A stretch of 64,000 nt of DNA, from contig NZ_JWMA01000181.1 of NCBI RefSeq assembly GCF_000812465.1, positions 1 to 64,000 on the forward strand, in the 5' to 3' direction. The DNA is from Cupriavidus sp. IDO (lineage in GTDB: Bacteria > Pseudomonadota > Gammaproteobacteria > Burkholderiales > Burkholderiaceae). The notes beneath the pieces are model-generated. The model did no database searches. It saw only the letters and a list, made by a program, of their open reading frames with translations, and was not told the DNA's origin. Below, piece after piece: positions 39,282 to 47,730 of the stretch. The translations under genes were made by a program, and so were the position numbers. Position 1 is the first letter of the stretch. The number at the start of each line of letters is the position of its first letter.

Positions 39282-40657
39282 TTCCGGTCCAGCGTGCGGC
39301 GCGAGATGCCGAGGCGGCGCGCCGCTTCCACCCGGTTGCCGCCTTCCGCCGCCAGCACCTGCAGGATGTGCCGCCGCTCCACCGTCTCCAGCAGCGTGGT
39401 GTCGTCGGCCGGCGTGGCGGTGTCCTCTGCGGCCTCGTCCGGCAAGCCTGCGAGCGCCGGATCGCCAGACTGCGCCAGCAATTCGACGGGGTATTCGCCA
39501 AGGATCAGCGCGCGCTCCACCAGGTTGCGCAGTTCACGCGCATTGCCCGGCCAGTCATAGGCCTTGAGCAGGCGAACCAGCGAGGGCGACAGTGGCACCG
39601 GGGGCAGGCCGAGTTGGGCGGACAACTGCTCCGAGAAATGCCCGGCCAGCGGCACGATGTCTTCCGGCCGCGTGCGCAATGGCGGGATCGCGACGGACAC
39701 CACGTCGAGCCGGTAGAACAGGTCCTGGCGGAAGCGCCCGGCGGCGACCTCGCTGGCCAGGTTGCGGTTGCAGGCCGCGACGATGCGCACGTCCACGGCG
39801 ATCTCGCGCTCGGTACCCAGCGGCCGGATGCGCCGGTCCTCGATCACCCGCAGCAGCTTGGCCTGCATCGCCAGCGGCAGTTCCGAGATCTCGTCCAGGA
39901 ACAGCGTGCCGCCGTCGGCGTAGAGGAACAGGCCGTGGCGCGCGCCCGCCGCACCGGTGAAGGCCCCCTTGGTGTGGCCGAATAATTCGCTTTCGATGAT
40001 CTCGGGCGCCATCGCGCCGCAATTCAGCGGCACGAACTGCCCCTGCCGCCCGCTGAGCCGATGCAGCTCGCGCGCTACCACTTCCTTGCCGGTGCCGGAC
40101 TCGCCCGTCACCAGCACCGTAGAGGGCATCGGCGCCACCCGCGCCACCAGCGCCATCACCTTCTTCATCGCTTCCGACTCGCCGATGAAGTGCTTCTGGA
40201 TGGTGTACTTGTCCAGTTCGCGGCGCAGCAGGTAGTTCTCGCGCGCGAGCCGGGTCCGGTCGAAACAGCGCCGGATGGCGTTGAGCATCTGGTCGACGCG
40301 GAACGGCTTGACGATGAAATCCGCCGCGCCCGAGCGCAGCGCGGCGATGGCCATATCCATGTCGGCAAAGGCCGTCATCAGAATGACATCAGCGGGGTTG
40401 CCGGCCGCGCGCAGCGCCTTGAGCCACTCCACCCCGCTCGCACCGGGCAGCGCCACATCGAGCAGGATCAGGTCGACATGCCGTTGCTCCAGCAGCGCGG
40501 CGCCCGCTTCGGCGCTGTCGGCCGTCACCACGCTTTCCACCTTGCCTTCCAGCGCCCGGGACAGGAACGAACGCATGCCGGCCTCGTCGTCCACCACCAG
40601 GATCGTCCGGCGTTGCCAGTTGTCGGCTTCGGCTGCGTTGCTTTGTCGTTCGTTCAT
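39254..40657 (-). CDS. Sigma-54-dependent response regulator (NtrC family)
   Basis: This 467-residue regulator has a receiver domain (about 17-130) with acidic pair DD at 23-24, phosphoacceptor Asp67 in LILLDVALPG, and Lys in IVKPF. The AAA+ domain has GESGTGKEV (Walker A), GAFTGA (the sigma-54 contact loop), FLDEISELPL (Walker B) and the arginine finger region. The end, NRVEAARRLGISRRTLDRKC, is a Fis-type HTH. The start at ATG 40657 excludes a 151-residue upstream extension that lies antisense to the divergent gene's leader. It is co-transcribed with the sensor kinase. The intergenic region to the OFA transporter carries a sigma-54 promoter and two dyads it probably binds. Confidence 0.94.
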   Translation of the reverse strand: MNERQSNAAEADNWQRRTILVVDDEAGMRSFLSRALEGKVESVVTADSAEAGAALLEQRHVDLILLDVALPGASGVEWLKALRAAGNPADVILMTAFADMDMAIAALRSGAADFIVKPFRVDQMLNAIRRCFDRTRLARENYLLRRELDKYTIQKHFIGESEAMKKVMALVARVAPMPSTVLVTGESGTGKEVVARELHRLSGRQGQFVPLNCGAMAPEIIESELFGHTKGAFTGAAGARHGLFLYADGGTLFLDEISELPLAMQAKLLRVIEDRRIRPLGTEREIAVDVRIVAACNRNLASEVAAGRFRQDLFYRLDVVSVAIPPLRTRPEDIVPLAGHFSEQLSAQLGLPPVPLSPSLVRLLKAYDWPGNARELRNLVERALILGEYPVELLAQSGDPALAGLPDEAAEDTATPADDTTLLETVERRHILQVLAAEGGNRVEAARRLGISRRTLDRKCLQWGLRL

Positions 40658-40747
40658 CACTTGGTTGTTGCGGGGGCAGGAGCAGAGTCTAGCGACAGTG
40701 CGGCAGCCGGCTGTATTGGGAGTAAACCGAGCCAGGCCGCCAGGGAT

Positions 40748-40792
40748 GGACAGTTTGACCCGCGCACCGGGCCGCGGCGGGACATTTTGTCC
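40748..40792. promoter_or_regulatory. Paired upstream activator sites for the response regulator
   Basis: GGACAGTTTGACC (40748-40760) and GGACATTTTGTCC (40780-40792) share the pattern GGACAnTTTGwCC and are 32 bp apart, three helical turns. They end 64 bp before the sigma-54 element of the OFA transporter. The spacing and dyad symmetry fit enhancer sites of an NtrC-family regulator. Confidence 0.65.
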
Positions 40793-40856
40793 ATGACCCG
40801 GGCCCTGGCGCGCGGCGGGCATGCCGCAAGCCATTGACGGCAAACGGAATCGGCCA

Positions 40857-40873
40857 TGGGCATGGCCTTTGCT
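40857..40873 (+). promoter_or_regulatory. Sigma-54 promoter of the OFA transporter
   Basis: TGGGCATGGCCTTTGCT has GG and GC exactly 10 bases apart, with TTTGCT a full -12 match and GGCAT close to the -24 consensus. It lies 70 bp before the transporter ATG and next to a gene for a GAFTGA-containing activator. Confidence 0.7.
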
Positions 40874-40943
40874 CAATGATGCGCTCCAGCCCGTCGCACC
40901 CGGCGAAACAAGAGGCTGCCACTTCCAGGTAGGAGACAACTTC

Positions 40944-42374
40944 ATGTCGTATTCCGCGCAAGCGCAAACGCCGTCCCAGAAGTCCCAACATGCATCGCCG
41001 TCCCGGCCATCGTCGCGCCTGTCGCCCTTCTCCAAGGAGGCCATCATCGCCGGCCCGGGCTTTAACCGGTGGATGGTGCCGCCTGCCGCGCTGGCGGTGC
41101 ACCTGTGCATCGGCCAGGCCTATGCCTTCTCGGTCTTTAACGAGCCGCTGACCCGCATCCTCGGCGTCACGCATTCCGCGCCGGGCGACTGGCAGCTGAC
41201 CACGCTCGGCTGGGTGTTCTCGCTGGCGATCTTTTTCCTCGGCATCTCGGCGGCCTTTGCCGGCAAATGGCTCGAGAAGGTCGGGCCGCGGCGCACGATG
41301 TTCACCGCGGCCTGCTGCTTCGGCGGCGGCTTCCTGGTTTCGGCGCTGGGCATCTGGCTGCACCAGATCTGGATGCTGTACCTGGGGTATGGCGGGCTGG
41401 GCGGCATCGGACTCGGCCTCGGCTACGTCTCGCCAGTCTCCACGCTGATCCGCTGGTTTCCGGACCGGCGCGGCATGGCCACCGGGCTGGCGATCATGGG
41501 CTTCGGCGGCGGCGCGATGATCGGCGCGCCATTGTCTGTCGCCCTGATGAATCACTTCAAGAGCGCAACCAGTGCGGGCGTGGCGCAGACCTTCCTCGTC
41601 ATGGGCGTGGTCTATTTCATCTCGATGTCGATCGGCGCCTTGGCCATCCGCATTCCTGCCCCGGGCTGGGCACCTCCGGGCTTTGTTCCTACCGCCAAGG
41701 CGAGCAAGATGGTTACGCACGCCAACGTGCATATCGACCAGGCGCTGAAGACGCCGCAGTTCTACCTGCTCTGGCTGATCCTGTTCCTGAATATCACCGC
41801 CGGCATCGGCGTGCTGGGCCAGGCTGCCGTGATGATCCAGGAAACCTTCAAGGGCAGCATCACCGCCGCCGCCGCGGCCGGCTTCGTCGGCCTGCTCAGC
41901 ATCGGCAACATGACGGGGCGCTTCCTGTGGAGCTCGGCCAGCGACTACTTCGGCCGCAAGGCGACCTACGCCATCTTCTTCGCCTTCGGCGCCGCGCTTT
42001 ACCTGACCGTGCCGGCCGTCGGCGCATCCGGCAACGTGGCCCTGTTCGTGCTGTGCTACTTCCTGATCCTGACCATGTACGGCGGCGGCTTCAGCACCAT
42101 TCCCGCCTACCTGGCCGACATGTTCGGCACCGCCTACGTCGGTGGCATCCATGGCCGCCTGCTGACCGCCTGGGCCGCGGCGGGCATCGCCGGGCCGGTG
42201 CTGGTGAACTACATCCGCGAGCACAAGCTGGCGATGGGCGTGCCGAGGTCGGAGGTCTACGTCGATACGCTGCACATCATGGCGGGACTGCTGGTGGCAG
42301 GCTTCATGTGCAACCTGCTGATCCGGCCGGTACACGCGCGGCACCACCTGCGCGAAGCGGCCAGCGCAGCCTGA
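40944..42374 (+). CDS. OFA-family MFS transporter (oxalate/formate antiporter type)
   Basis: This 476-residue, twelve-helix major facilitator protein belongs to the OFA group that includes OxlT. After a Ser/Gln/Pro-rich cytoplasmic start it has NRWMVPPAALAVHLCIGQAY and AFSVFNEPL in helix 1, GYVSPVSTLIRWFPDRRGMA in the helix 4-5 loop and MTGRFLWSSASDYFGRKATY in the central loop. AGGAGA precedes ATG 40944. Substrates of the family are oxalate, formate or related mono- and dicarboxylates; this member's substrate is not decided by sequence. It is driven by a sigma-54 promoter next to a two-component system and followed by a 40-residue membrane partner. Confidence 0.87.
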   Translation: MSYSAQAQTPSQKSQHASPSRPSSRLSPFSKEAIIAGPGFNRWMVPPAALAVHLCIGQAYAFSVFNEPLTRILGVTHSAPGDWQLTTLGWVFSLAIFFLGISAAFAGKWLEKVGPRRTMFTAACCFGGGFLVSALGIWLHQIWMLYLGYGGLGGIGLGLGYVSPVSTLIRWFPDRRGMATGLAIMGFGGGAMIGAPLSVALMNHFKSATSAGVAQTFLVMGVVYFISMSIGALAIRIPAPGWAPPGFVPTAKASKMVTHANVHIDQALKTPQFYLLWLILFLNITAGIGVLGQAAVMIQETFKGSITAAAAAGFVGLLSIGNMTGRFLWSSASDYFGRKATYAIFFAFGAALYLTVPAVGASGNVALFVLCYFLILTMYGGGFSTIPAYLADMFGTAYVGGIHGRLLTAWAAAGIAGPVLVNYIREHKLAMGVPRSEVYVDTLHIMAGLLVAGFMCNLLIRPVHARHHLREAASAA

Positions 42375-42411
42375 CGCCATCCCCCACCCCAACTACACAG
42401 GAAACCCAACC

Positions 42412-42534
42412 ATGCACACCGACCGCACTTTCGGCAAGACCATGCTGCTGCTCGCGTTCTGGGCCTACGTGCTGATCCCGCTCGGCGCGGGCATCTGGTC
42501 GACCCTCGGGAAGGCCATGACGCTGTTCGGCTGA
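42412..42534 (+). CDS. MFS transporter small subunit-type membrane peptide (40 aa)
   Basis: A 40-residue gene lies 37 bp after the OFA transporter, with AGGAAA upstream of the ATG. The protein, MHTDRTFGKTMLLLAFWAYV and then LIPLGAGIWSTLGKAMTLFG, is one transmembrane helix with short polar ends. Similar peptides are found directly after OFA transporters in other proteobacteria and are annotated as MFS transporter small subunits. It probably binds or stabilises the transporter; that is inferred from position. Confidence 0.7.
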   Translation: MHTDRTFGKTMLLLAFWAYVLIPLGAGIWSTLGKAMTLFG

Positions 42535-42635
42535 GCAGCTGCGCAGGTTGTCCGCTGCATGGCGATCCGTCCTTGCAGCGGACGACGGTTCGCCGCCGAA
42601 GCAGGCTCCCGCCATGACTGTGATCCTGCGCAATC

Positions 42636-42657
42636 GCGCCACCTGTACCGGTGGCGC
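42636..42657 (+). terminator. GC hairpin after the OFA operon
   Basis: GCGCCACC and GGTGGCGC form a perfect 8-bp stem with a 6-base loop, 100 bp after the small-subunit gene. No T-run follows, so it may be a Rho-assisted terminator. Confidence 0.35.
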
Positions 42658-42699
42658 AAGGCGCCTGGCCAGCGCTGCTTCCGCCCTGAACAACTGAGC

Positions 42700-42727
42700 T
42701 TGACCGGTTCCTCGAGAACTGTATCCC
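42700..42727 (+). promoter_or_regulatory. Possible promoter of the bd oxidase operon
   Basis: TTGACC (42700-42705) and TATCCC (42722-42727) are 16 bases apart, 87 bp before the oxidase ATG. The spacer carries a GTTC-N5-GAAC dyad that might bind a regulator. Confidence 0.35.
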
Positions 42728-42814
42728 TCGCGGACAAGCTGTCATCTCTACGCTTGTTCCTAGTGTCGCGCGACACGCCGTCGTGCCGGCGGCAACCCCA
42801 CGGAGAGCACATCG

Positions 42815-44263
42815 ATGCACGGACTCACTGCCCTGGAACTCGCCCGGATTCAGTTCGGATTCACGGTTTCCTTTCACATCTTATTTCCCGCTATCACGAT
42901 CGGGCTGGCCTGTTTCCTGGCGTTCCTGGAAGCACGCTGGCTGTACACCCAGGACACCGTGTACAAGACCCTGTACCAGTTCTGGATCAAGATCTTCGCC
43001 CTGAACTTCGGCATGGGGGTCGTTTCCGGCCTGGTCATGGCGTATGAATTCGGCACCAACTGGTCGTTCTTTTCCCAGTTTGCCGGCGGCATTACCGGGC
43101 CGCTGCTGACCTACGAAGTGCTGACCGCCTTCTTCCTGGAAGCGGGTTTTCTCGGCGTCATGCTGTTCGGCTGGAACCGCGTCGGGCCCGGGCTGCATTT
43201 CTTCGCCACGGTGATGGTGGCCCTGGGCACCATCATCTCCTCCACCTGGATCCTGGCTTCCAACAGCTGGATGCATACGCCTGCCGGCTACGCCATCGTT
43301 GCCGGCAAGGCGGTGCCGACCGACTGGCTGGCGGTGATCTTCAACCCCTCGTTCCCCTACCGCCTCGCGCACATGGTCATCGCCGCGCTGCTGTCCACGG
43401 CACTGTTCGTGGCGGCAGCCTCGGCCTGGCAGCTCCTGCATGACCGCGCCGTCCATGCCGCACGGAAGATGCTGTCGGCGGCGCTGTGGATGGTGCTGAT
43501 CATGGCGCCGGTGCAGGCGGTGGTGGGCGACGCCCACGGCCTGAACACGCTGGAGCACCAGCCCGCAAAGATCGCGGCGCTGGAGGGGCACTGGAACACC
43601 GCCGCCAGGGACGACAAGGGCGGCTTCCCCTTGATCGTCTTCGGCATTCCCGACATGGAGCGCGAGGAAACACGCTACGCCATCGAGATCCCGCGCCTGG
43701 GCAGCCTGATCCTCACGCACAGCCTCGACGGCCAGATTCGCGGCCTGAAGGACTTTCCCAAGGCCGACCGCCCCAATTCCACGGTGCTGTTCTTTACGTT
43801 CCGCGCCATGGTGGGCCTGGGCGTGGCGATGATCCTGTTCGGCCTGCTGGGATGGTTGCTGCGCCGCAATGGTGCCGTGTACAAGTCCCGGGCCTTCCTG
43901 CGGCTGGCTGTGCTGATGGGGCCCGCCGGGCTGATCGCGCTGCTGGCGGGCTGGATGACTACCGAAATCGGCCGCCAGCCGTGGGTGGTGTATGGCCTGA
44001 TGCGCACCAGTGACGCCGTTTCCGCGCATGCCGCGGGGCCGGTGGCACTGTCGCTGGTGCTGTTCGTGGTGGTCTATTTCGTCTGCTTCGGCGTGGGCAT
44101 CCGCTACATGCTCAAGCTGGCCAGCGCCGGCCCCGTGGCCGACCCGCACCCGCATGAGGAGCTGCCTGCCTACGGGCCGGGCAGCCTCGGCGCCGCTCCT
44201 GCGGGCATCGCCTCGGCTTCCGCATCCAGCGCCATGGCCCCGCACGGCCAGCGCAAATTCTGA
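42815..44263 (+). CDS. cioA: Cyanide-insensitive cytochrome bd quinol oxidase subunit I
   Basis: This 482-residue membrane subunit carries hemes b558, b595 and d. The N-terminus has RIQFGFTVSFHILFPAITIG with the heme-ligand His. A further His/Met-containing block follows (HMVIAALLST), and the quinol-binding region includes GDAHGLNTLEHQPAKIAALE. The Q-loop is short, as in CioA of Pseudomonas rather than E. coli CydA. GGAGAG lies before the ATG. The C-terminus has a His/Pro/Ala-rich cytoplasmic tail. The enzyme oxidises quinol and reduces oxygen with high affinity. It heads an operon with cioB, a DUF2474 gene and efflux genes. Confidence 0.93.
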   Translation: MHGLTALELARIQFGFTVSFHILFPAITIGLACFLAFLEARWLYTQDTVYKTLYQFWIKIFALNFGMGVVSGLVMAYEFGTNWSFFSQFAGGITGPLLTYEVLTAFFLEAGFLGVMLFGWNRVGPGLHFFATVMVALGTIISSTWILASNSWMHTPAGYAIVAGKAVPTDWLAVIFNPSFPYRLAHMVIAALLSTALFVAAASAWQLLHDRAVHAARKMLSAALWMVLIMAPVQAVVGDAHGLNTLEHQPAKIAALEGHWNTAARDDKGGFPLIVFGIPDMEREETRYAIEIPRLGSLILTHSLDGQIRGLKDFPKADRPNSTVLFFTFRAMVGLGVAMILFGLLGWLLRRNGAVYKSRAFLRLAVLMGPAGLIALLAGWMTTEIGRQPWVVYGLMRTSDAVSAHAAGPVALSLVLFVVVYFVCFGVGIRYMLKLASAGPVADPHPHEELPAYGPGSLGAAPAGIASASASSAMAPHGQRKF

Positions 44264-44276
44264 ACAGGTGATCAAT

Positions 44277-45284
44277 ATGGGCATCAACCTTCCCGTTATC
44301 TGGGCCGGCCTGATCTTCTTCGGCGTGATGATGTACGTCATCATGGACGGATTCGACCTCGGCATCGGCATCCTCTTTCCCTTCGTCGGCGACCGCCTTG
44401 ATCGCGACGTCATGATGAATACCGTGGCGCCGGTCTGGGACGGCAACGAGACCTGGCTGGTGCTCGGCGGCGCGGCACTGCTGGGCGCCTTCCCGCTGGC
44501 TTACTCGGTGCTGCTCAGCGCGTTCTACCTGCCGCTGGTGTTCATGCTGCTGGGCCTGATCTTCCGCGGCGTGGCCTTCGAGTTCCGCTTCAAGGCCAGC
44601 GACCGCAGCCGCCCTTATTGGGACGCTGCGTTCACGTGGGGCTCGGTGGTGGCCGCCTTCTTCCAGGGCGTGACCCTGGGCGCCTACATCGACGGCATCG
44701 CCATGCAAGGCACTACCTACACCGGCGGTCCGTTCGACTGGCTGGCGCCGTTCCCGATCTTCGCTGGCGTGGGCGTGGTGATCACCTACGCCTTCCTCGG
44801 CGTCACCTGGCTCATCATGAAGACCGAAGGCCGGCTGCAATGGACCATGCTGCGCGTGACCAACGTGCTCACGGGCGTGATGCTGGCGATGGTCGCCGCG
44901 GTGAGCGTGTGGACGCCGCTGACCCATCCGGAGATCGCGCAACGCTGGTTCGCGCTGCCCAACCTGTTCTTCTTCCTGCCGGTGCCGCTGCTGGTGCTGG
45001 CCTCGGCCGCCGGCATCTACCGGGCCCTGCACAACCGCCCGAACGTGTCGCCGTTCCTGTACGCGCTGCTGATGATCTTCATGGGTTATACCGGGCTGGC
45101 CATCAGCATCTGGCCCAACATCATCCCGCCGTCGATCTCGATCTTCGATGCGTCGTCGCCCCCGCAAAGCCAGGGCTTCGCGCTGGTCGGCACCCTGTTC
45201 ATCGTGCCGATCATCCTGGCCTACACCTCGTGGTCGTATTACGTGTTCCGCGGCAAGGTCAAGCGCGGGGAGGGGTATCACTGA
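44277..45284 (+). CDS. cioB: Cyanide-insensitive cytochrome bd quinol oxidase subunit II
   Basis: This 335-residue polytopic protein is the structural partner of CioA. It starts MGINLPVIWAGLIFFGVMMY, then VIMDGFDLGIGILFPF and VWDGNETWLVLGGAALLGAF, the family's most conserved stretches. AGGTGA lies before ATG 44277, 13 bp after the cioA stop. The stop codon overlaps the start of the DUF2474 gene (TGATG), so the small subunit is translationally coupled. Confidence 0.93.
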   Translation: MGINLPVIWAGLIFFGVMMYVIMDGFDLGIGILFPFVGDRLDRDVMMNTVAPVWDGNETWLVLGGAALLGAFPLAYSVLLSAFYLPLVFMLLGLIFRGVAFEFRFKASDRSRPYWDAAFTWGSVVAAFFQGVTLGAYIDGIAMQGTTYTGGPFDWLAPFPIFAGVGVVITYAFLGVTWLIMKTEGRLQWTMLRVTNVLTGVMLAMVAAVSVWTPLTHPEIAQRWFALPNLFFFLPVPLLVLASAAGIYRALHNRPNVSPFLYALLMIFMGYTGLAISIWPNIIPPSISIFDASSPPQSQGFALVGTLFIVPIILAYTSWSYYVFRGKVKRGEGYH

Positions 45285-45433
45285 TGGCCGGCATCCTGCA
45301 CTCCCGTGCCACTGCGCGGCTGGCGAGCCGCCTGGGCTGGCTGCTGGCCCTGTGGCTGGCGGGGGTCGGCACGGTCTTCGTCTGCGCCACCCTGATGAAG
45401 CTGCTGATGCGCGCAGCCGGGCTCGCCAACTGA
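45284..45433 (+). CDS. DUF2474 small subunit of the bd oxidase (49 aa)
   Basis: A 49-residue gene starts on the last base of the cioB stop codon, with GGAGGGG upstream. The product, MAGILHSRATARLASRLGWL and then LALWLAGVGTVFVCATLMKL, has one membrane helix and a short basic N-terminus. DUF2474 proteins regularly follow cioAB and are thought to play the role CydX plays in E. coli, stabilising the oxidase hemes. Confidence 0.75.
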   Translation: MAGILHSRATARLASRLGWLLALWLAGVGTVFVCATLMKLLMRAAGLAN

Positions 45434-45437
45434 AGCC

Positions 45438-47531
45438 ATGCCGTCCTCCAATCCGCTCTCCCGCCCCGCGCTGCCCGCGCGCACCGCCGGCGTGCCCGAC
45501 ACGCTTGCGGCAGCCTGGGCGGGACGCGCCGACCTCGCGCCGTGGCTGCATTCGCTGAAGGTGTTCGGCGCGGCGATGCTGGCGCTTTACGTCGCGCTGG
45601 CACTCGGCCTGCCCCGGCCCTACTGGGCCATGGCTACCGTCTACCTGGTGTCCAGCCCGCTGGCCGGCGCCACCTATGCCAAAGGCACCTACCGCGTCCT
45701 CGGCACGCTGCTGGGCGCCGTGTGCGCGGTGGCGCTGGTGCCCTTGCTGGTGGACGAGCCCGTGCTGCTGATGGCCGCGACCGCGTGCTGGACCGGCACC
45801 CTGCTCTACCTTTCGCTGCTTGAACCGGCGCCGCGCAACTACATCTGCCTGCTGGCCGCCTACACGCTGCCGATCGTGGCGCTGCCGACGGTGACCCACC
45901 CGGCTGGCGTGTTCGACGTGGCGCTGGCGCGCATCGAGGAAATCGTGATCGGCATCGTCTGTGCCAGCGTGGTCAGCGCGGTGGTCTTTCCGGTCCGGAC
46001 CACGCCGGCGCTGGCCGCGCGCGCGTCCGCGTGGCTGGCCCACGCGTCGCGCTGGATCTCGGACATGGTGGCCACCGGCGCAAGCGCGGGCCAACGCCAT
46101 GACAGCTTCAGCCTGCTGGCCGCCGATATCCTGGCGATGGAAACACAGCTTGCCCAGCTGACCTATGAATCCGACGGCGCGCAGACACTGCGGCGCGCGC
46201 GTGCCCTGCACCAGCGCATGACAGCGCTGCTGCCGCTGGTGCTGGCACTTACCGATGCCGCCAACGCCTTGCGACGGCATCCCGCGGGCATGCCCGACAT
46301 GGTCGCGCTGCGGATGCAGGCCACGCTGGCATGGATCGCCGGCGACGCAGGCGCGAGCCGGCCCCCGCGCTCCTGGTATCCGTCCGGCACAGCGCCGGCC
46401 ACACCTGCGGACTGGCATGCAAGGCTGGCCGCGGCCGCCTGCACCTACCTCGATGACCTGGCCGACCTGTGGCAAGACTGCCGCCTGCTGGAGGCCAGCC
46501 AGCGCCAGGACGGGCGCGAGCCCGCCGCGCTGCGCTATCGCGTGGAACCAGCCGGGCAGGCGCGGCACCATGATCACGCGCAGCTCTTGTTCCGCGGCGC
46601 CACCGCCGGTTCGGCCACCTTCGTCGCGGGCCTGCTGTGGATGGCGTCAGGCTGGATCGACGGCGCCGGCCCGGTCGGCCTGGCCGCGCTTGCCAGCTGC
46701 TTTGTCGCCACCACCGCGGAGCCGCGGCTGATGGCCGGCCGGGTGGTTGCATGGAGCATCGCCTGTGCCTTGCTGTCCTGGTACTACCAGTTCGTGGTGC
46801 TGCAGCTGGCCCATGATTTTGGCTCGCTTGCCGCCTTGCTGTTCGGCCCTTACCTGGTCATCGGCGCCATGACGACGCAGCCGCGCAACGCGCTGTTCGG
46901 CGTGTTGCTGGCCGTCACCGCGGCATCGTTCCCGGGCCCGCAGCACCTGACCGCCGCCAGCCTTGCCGGCATCTTCAACAGCAGCCTGGCGAGCCTGGCA
47001 GCGCTGGTCTTTGCCGCGCTGTGGGCGGTGCTGATGCAGCCCTTCGGCCAGCAGCTGGTGGCATACCGCCTGGCCAGGGCCAACTGGGACGAGATCGCGC
47101 TGGCCGCGCATCCGCGTGCCGCGGTCAACAGCGCCAGGCTGCGCGGCCGCATGCTGGACCGGCTGCTGCGCCAGTGGCCGCCCCTGACGCGCCGGAACAA
47201 TGCCAGTGGCAGGCAGGCCGGCAACGCCGTTGCCGACTTCCTGGTCGAATCCGCCGCGCTCGCGCTGCGGCGCGCCTGCGCCAGCCTGCCGACGCCGCGC
47301 CGCCGTACCGTGGAACGCGCGCTGGCCGGAATAGCGCGCCACTACCGCGAGTGCGCACACGCCGGCCATGCCTGTGCGCCCGCGCCGGCGCTGGCCGCTC
47401 GCATCGACGCGGCGTTCGCTGCCCTGGCCACGACGGCCAATGGCGGTCCCCGCGCTGCGCTGGCGGCGCTCGCCACCATCCGGCTGGCGCTGTACCCGCA
47501 AACCGAAGCAAATCAGCATGCACGCTACTGA
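45438..47531 (+). CDS. FUSC-family aromatic-acid/efflux inner-membrane protein (AaeB-like)
   Basis: This 697-residue protein consists of two groups of about six membrane helices, each followed by a cytoplasmic helical domain, the FUSC/PF04632 architecture of AaeB (p-hydroxybenzoate efflux) and relatives. The first repeat has PYWAMATVYLVSSPLAGATY AKG, the second GSATFVAGLLWMASGWIDG. It starts four bases after the DUF2474 stop and overlaps the DUF1656 gene by 14 bp. With the DUF1656 and HlyD proteins it forms a three-part export system. Its place behind a bd oxidase suggests defence against aromatic or quinone-like respiratory inhibitors, which is inference. Confidence 0.87.
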   Translation: MPSSNPLSRPALPARTAGVPDTLAAAWAGRADLAPWLHSLKVFGAAMLALYVALALGLPRPYWAMATVYLVSSPLAGATYAKGTYRVLGTLLGAVCAVALVPLLVDEPVLLMAATACWTGTLLYLSLLEPAPRNYICLLAAYTLPIVALPTVTHPAGVFDVALARIEEIVIGIVCASVVSAVVFPVRTTPALAARASAWLAHASRWISDMVATGASAGQRHDSFSLLAADILAMETQLAQLTYESDGAQTLRRARALHQRMTALLPLVLALTDAANALRRHPAGMPDMVALRMQATLAWIAGDAGASRPPRSWYPSGTAPATPADWHARLAAAACTYLDDLADLWQDCRLLEASQRQDGREPAALRYRVEPAGQARHHDHAQLLFRGATAGSATFVAGLLWMASGWIDGAGPVGLAALASCFVATTAEPRLMAGRVVAWSIACALLSWYYQFVVLQLAHDFGSLAALLFGPYLVIGAMTTQPRNALFGVLLAVTAASFPGPQHLTAASLAGIFNSSLASLAALVFAALWAVLMQPFGQQLVAYRLARANWDEIALAAHPRAAVNSARLRGRMLDRLLRQWPPLTRRNNASGRQAGNAVADFLVESAALALRRACASLPTPRRRTVERALAGIARHYRECAHAGHACAPAPALAARIDAAFAALATTANGGPRAALAALATIRLALYPQTEANQHARY

Positions 47532-47730
47532 GCTCGACCTGTACGGCGTATTCGTGCCCGCCACCGTGGTGTGGATGCTGGCCGCGTTCGCCGTCACCGC
47601 CGGCGTGCGCGCCGTGCTTGCCCGGATCGGCTTCTACCGCATTGTGTGGCACCGGTCCCTGTTCAATTTCTCGCTCTACATCCTCGTTCTGGGCGCGCTC
47701 GTCGCGCTCGTCTGGCAGGTTCCGACATGA
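47518..47730 (+). CDS. DUF1656 small membrane protein (AaeX-like)
   Basis: This 70-residue protein has two hydrophobic helices and begins MHATELDLYGVFVPATVVWM, typical of DUF1656/AaeX. It always lies between or beside FUSC and HlyD genes of AaeAB-type pumps. Its start lies inside the end of the FUSC gene and its stop overlaps the HlyD start (ATGA). The molecular role in the family is not established. Confidence 0.85.
   Translation: MHATELDLYGVFVPATVVWMLAAFAVTAGVRAVLARIGFYRIVWHRSLFNFSLYILVLGALVALVWQVPT

Noticed and set aside
44112..46577. 821-residue minus-strand open frame
   Set aside because: It runs antisense to cioA, cioB and the FUSC gene and consists of His/Gln/Arg/Ala-rich sequence without any domain.
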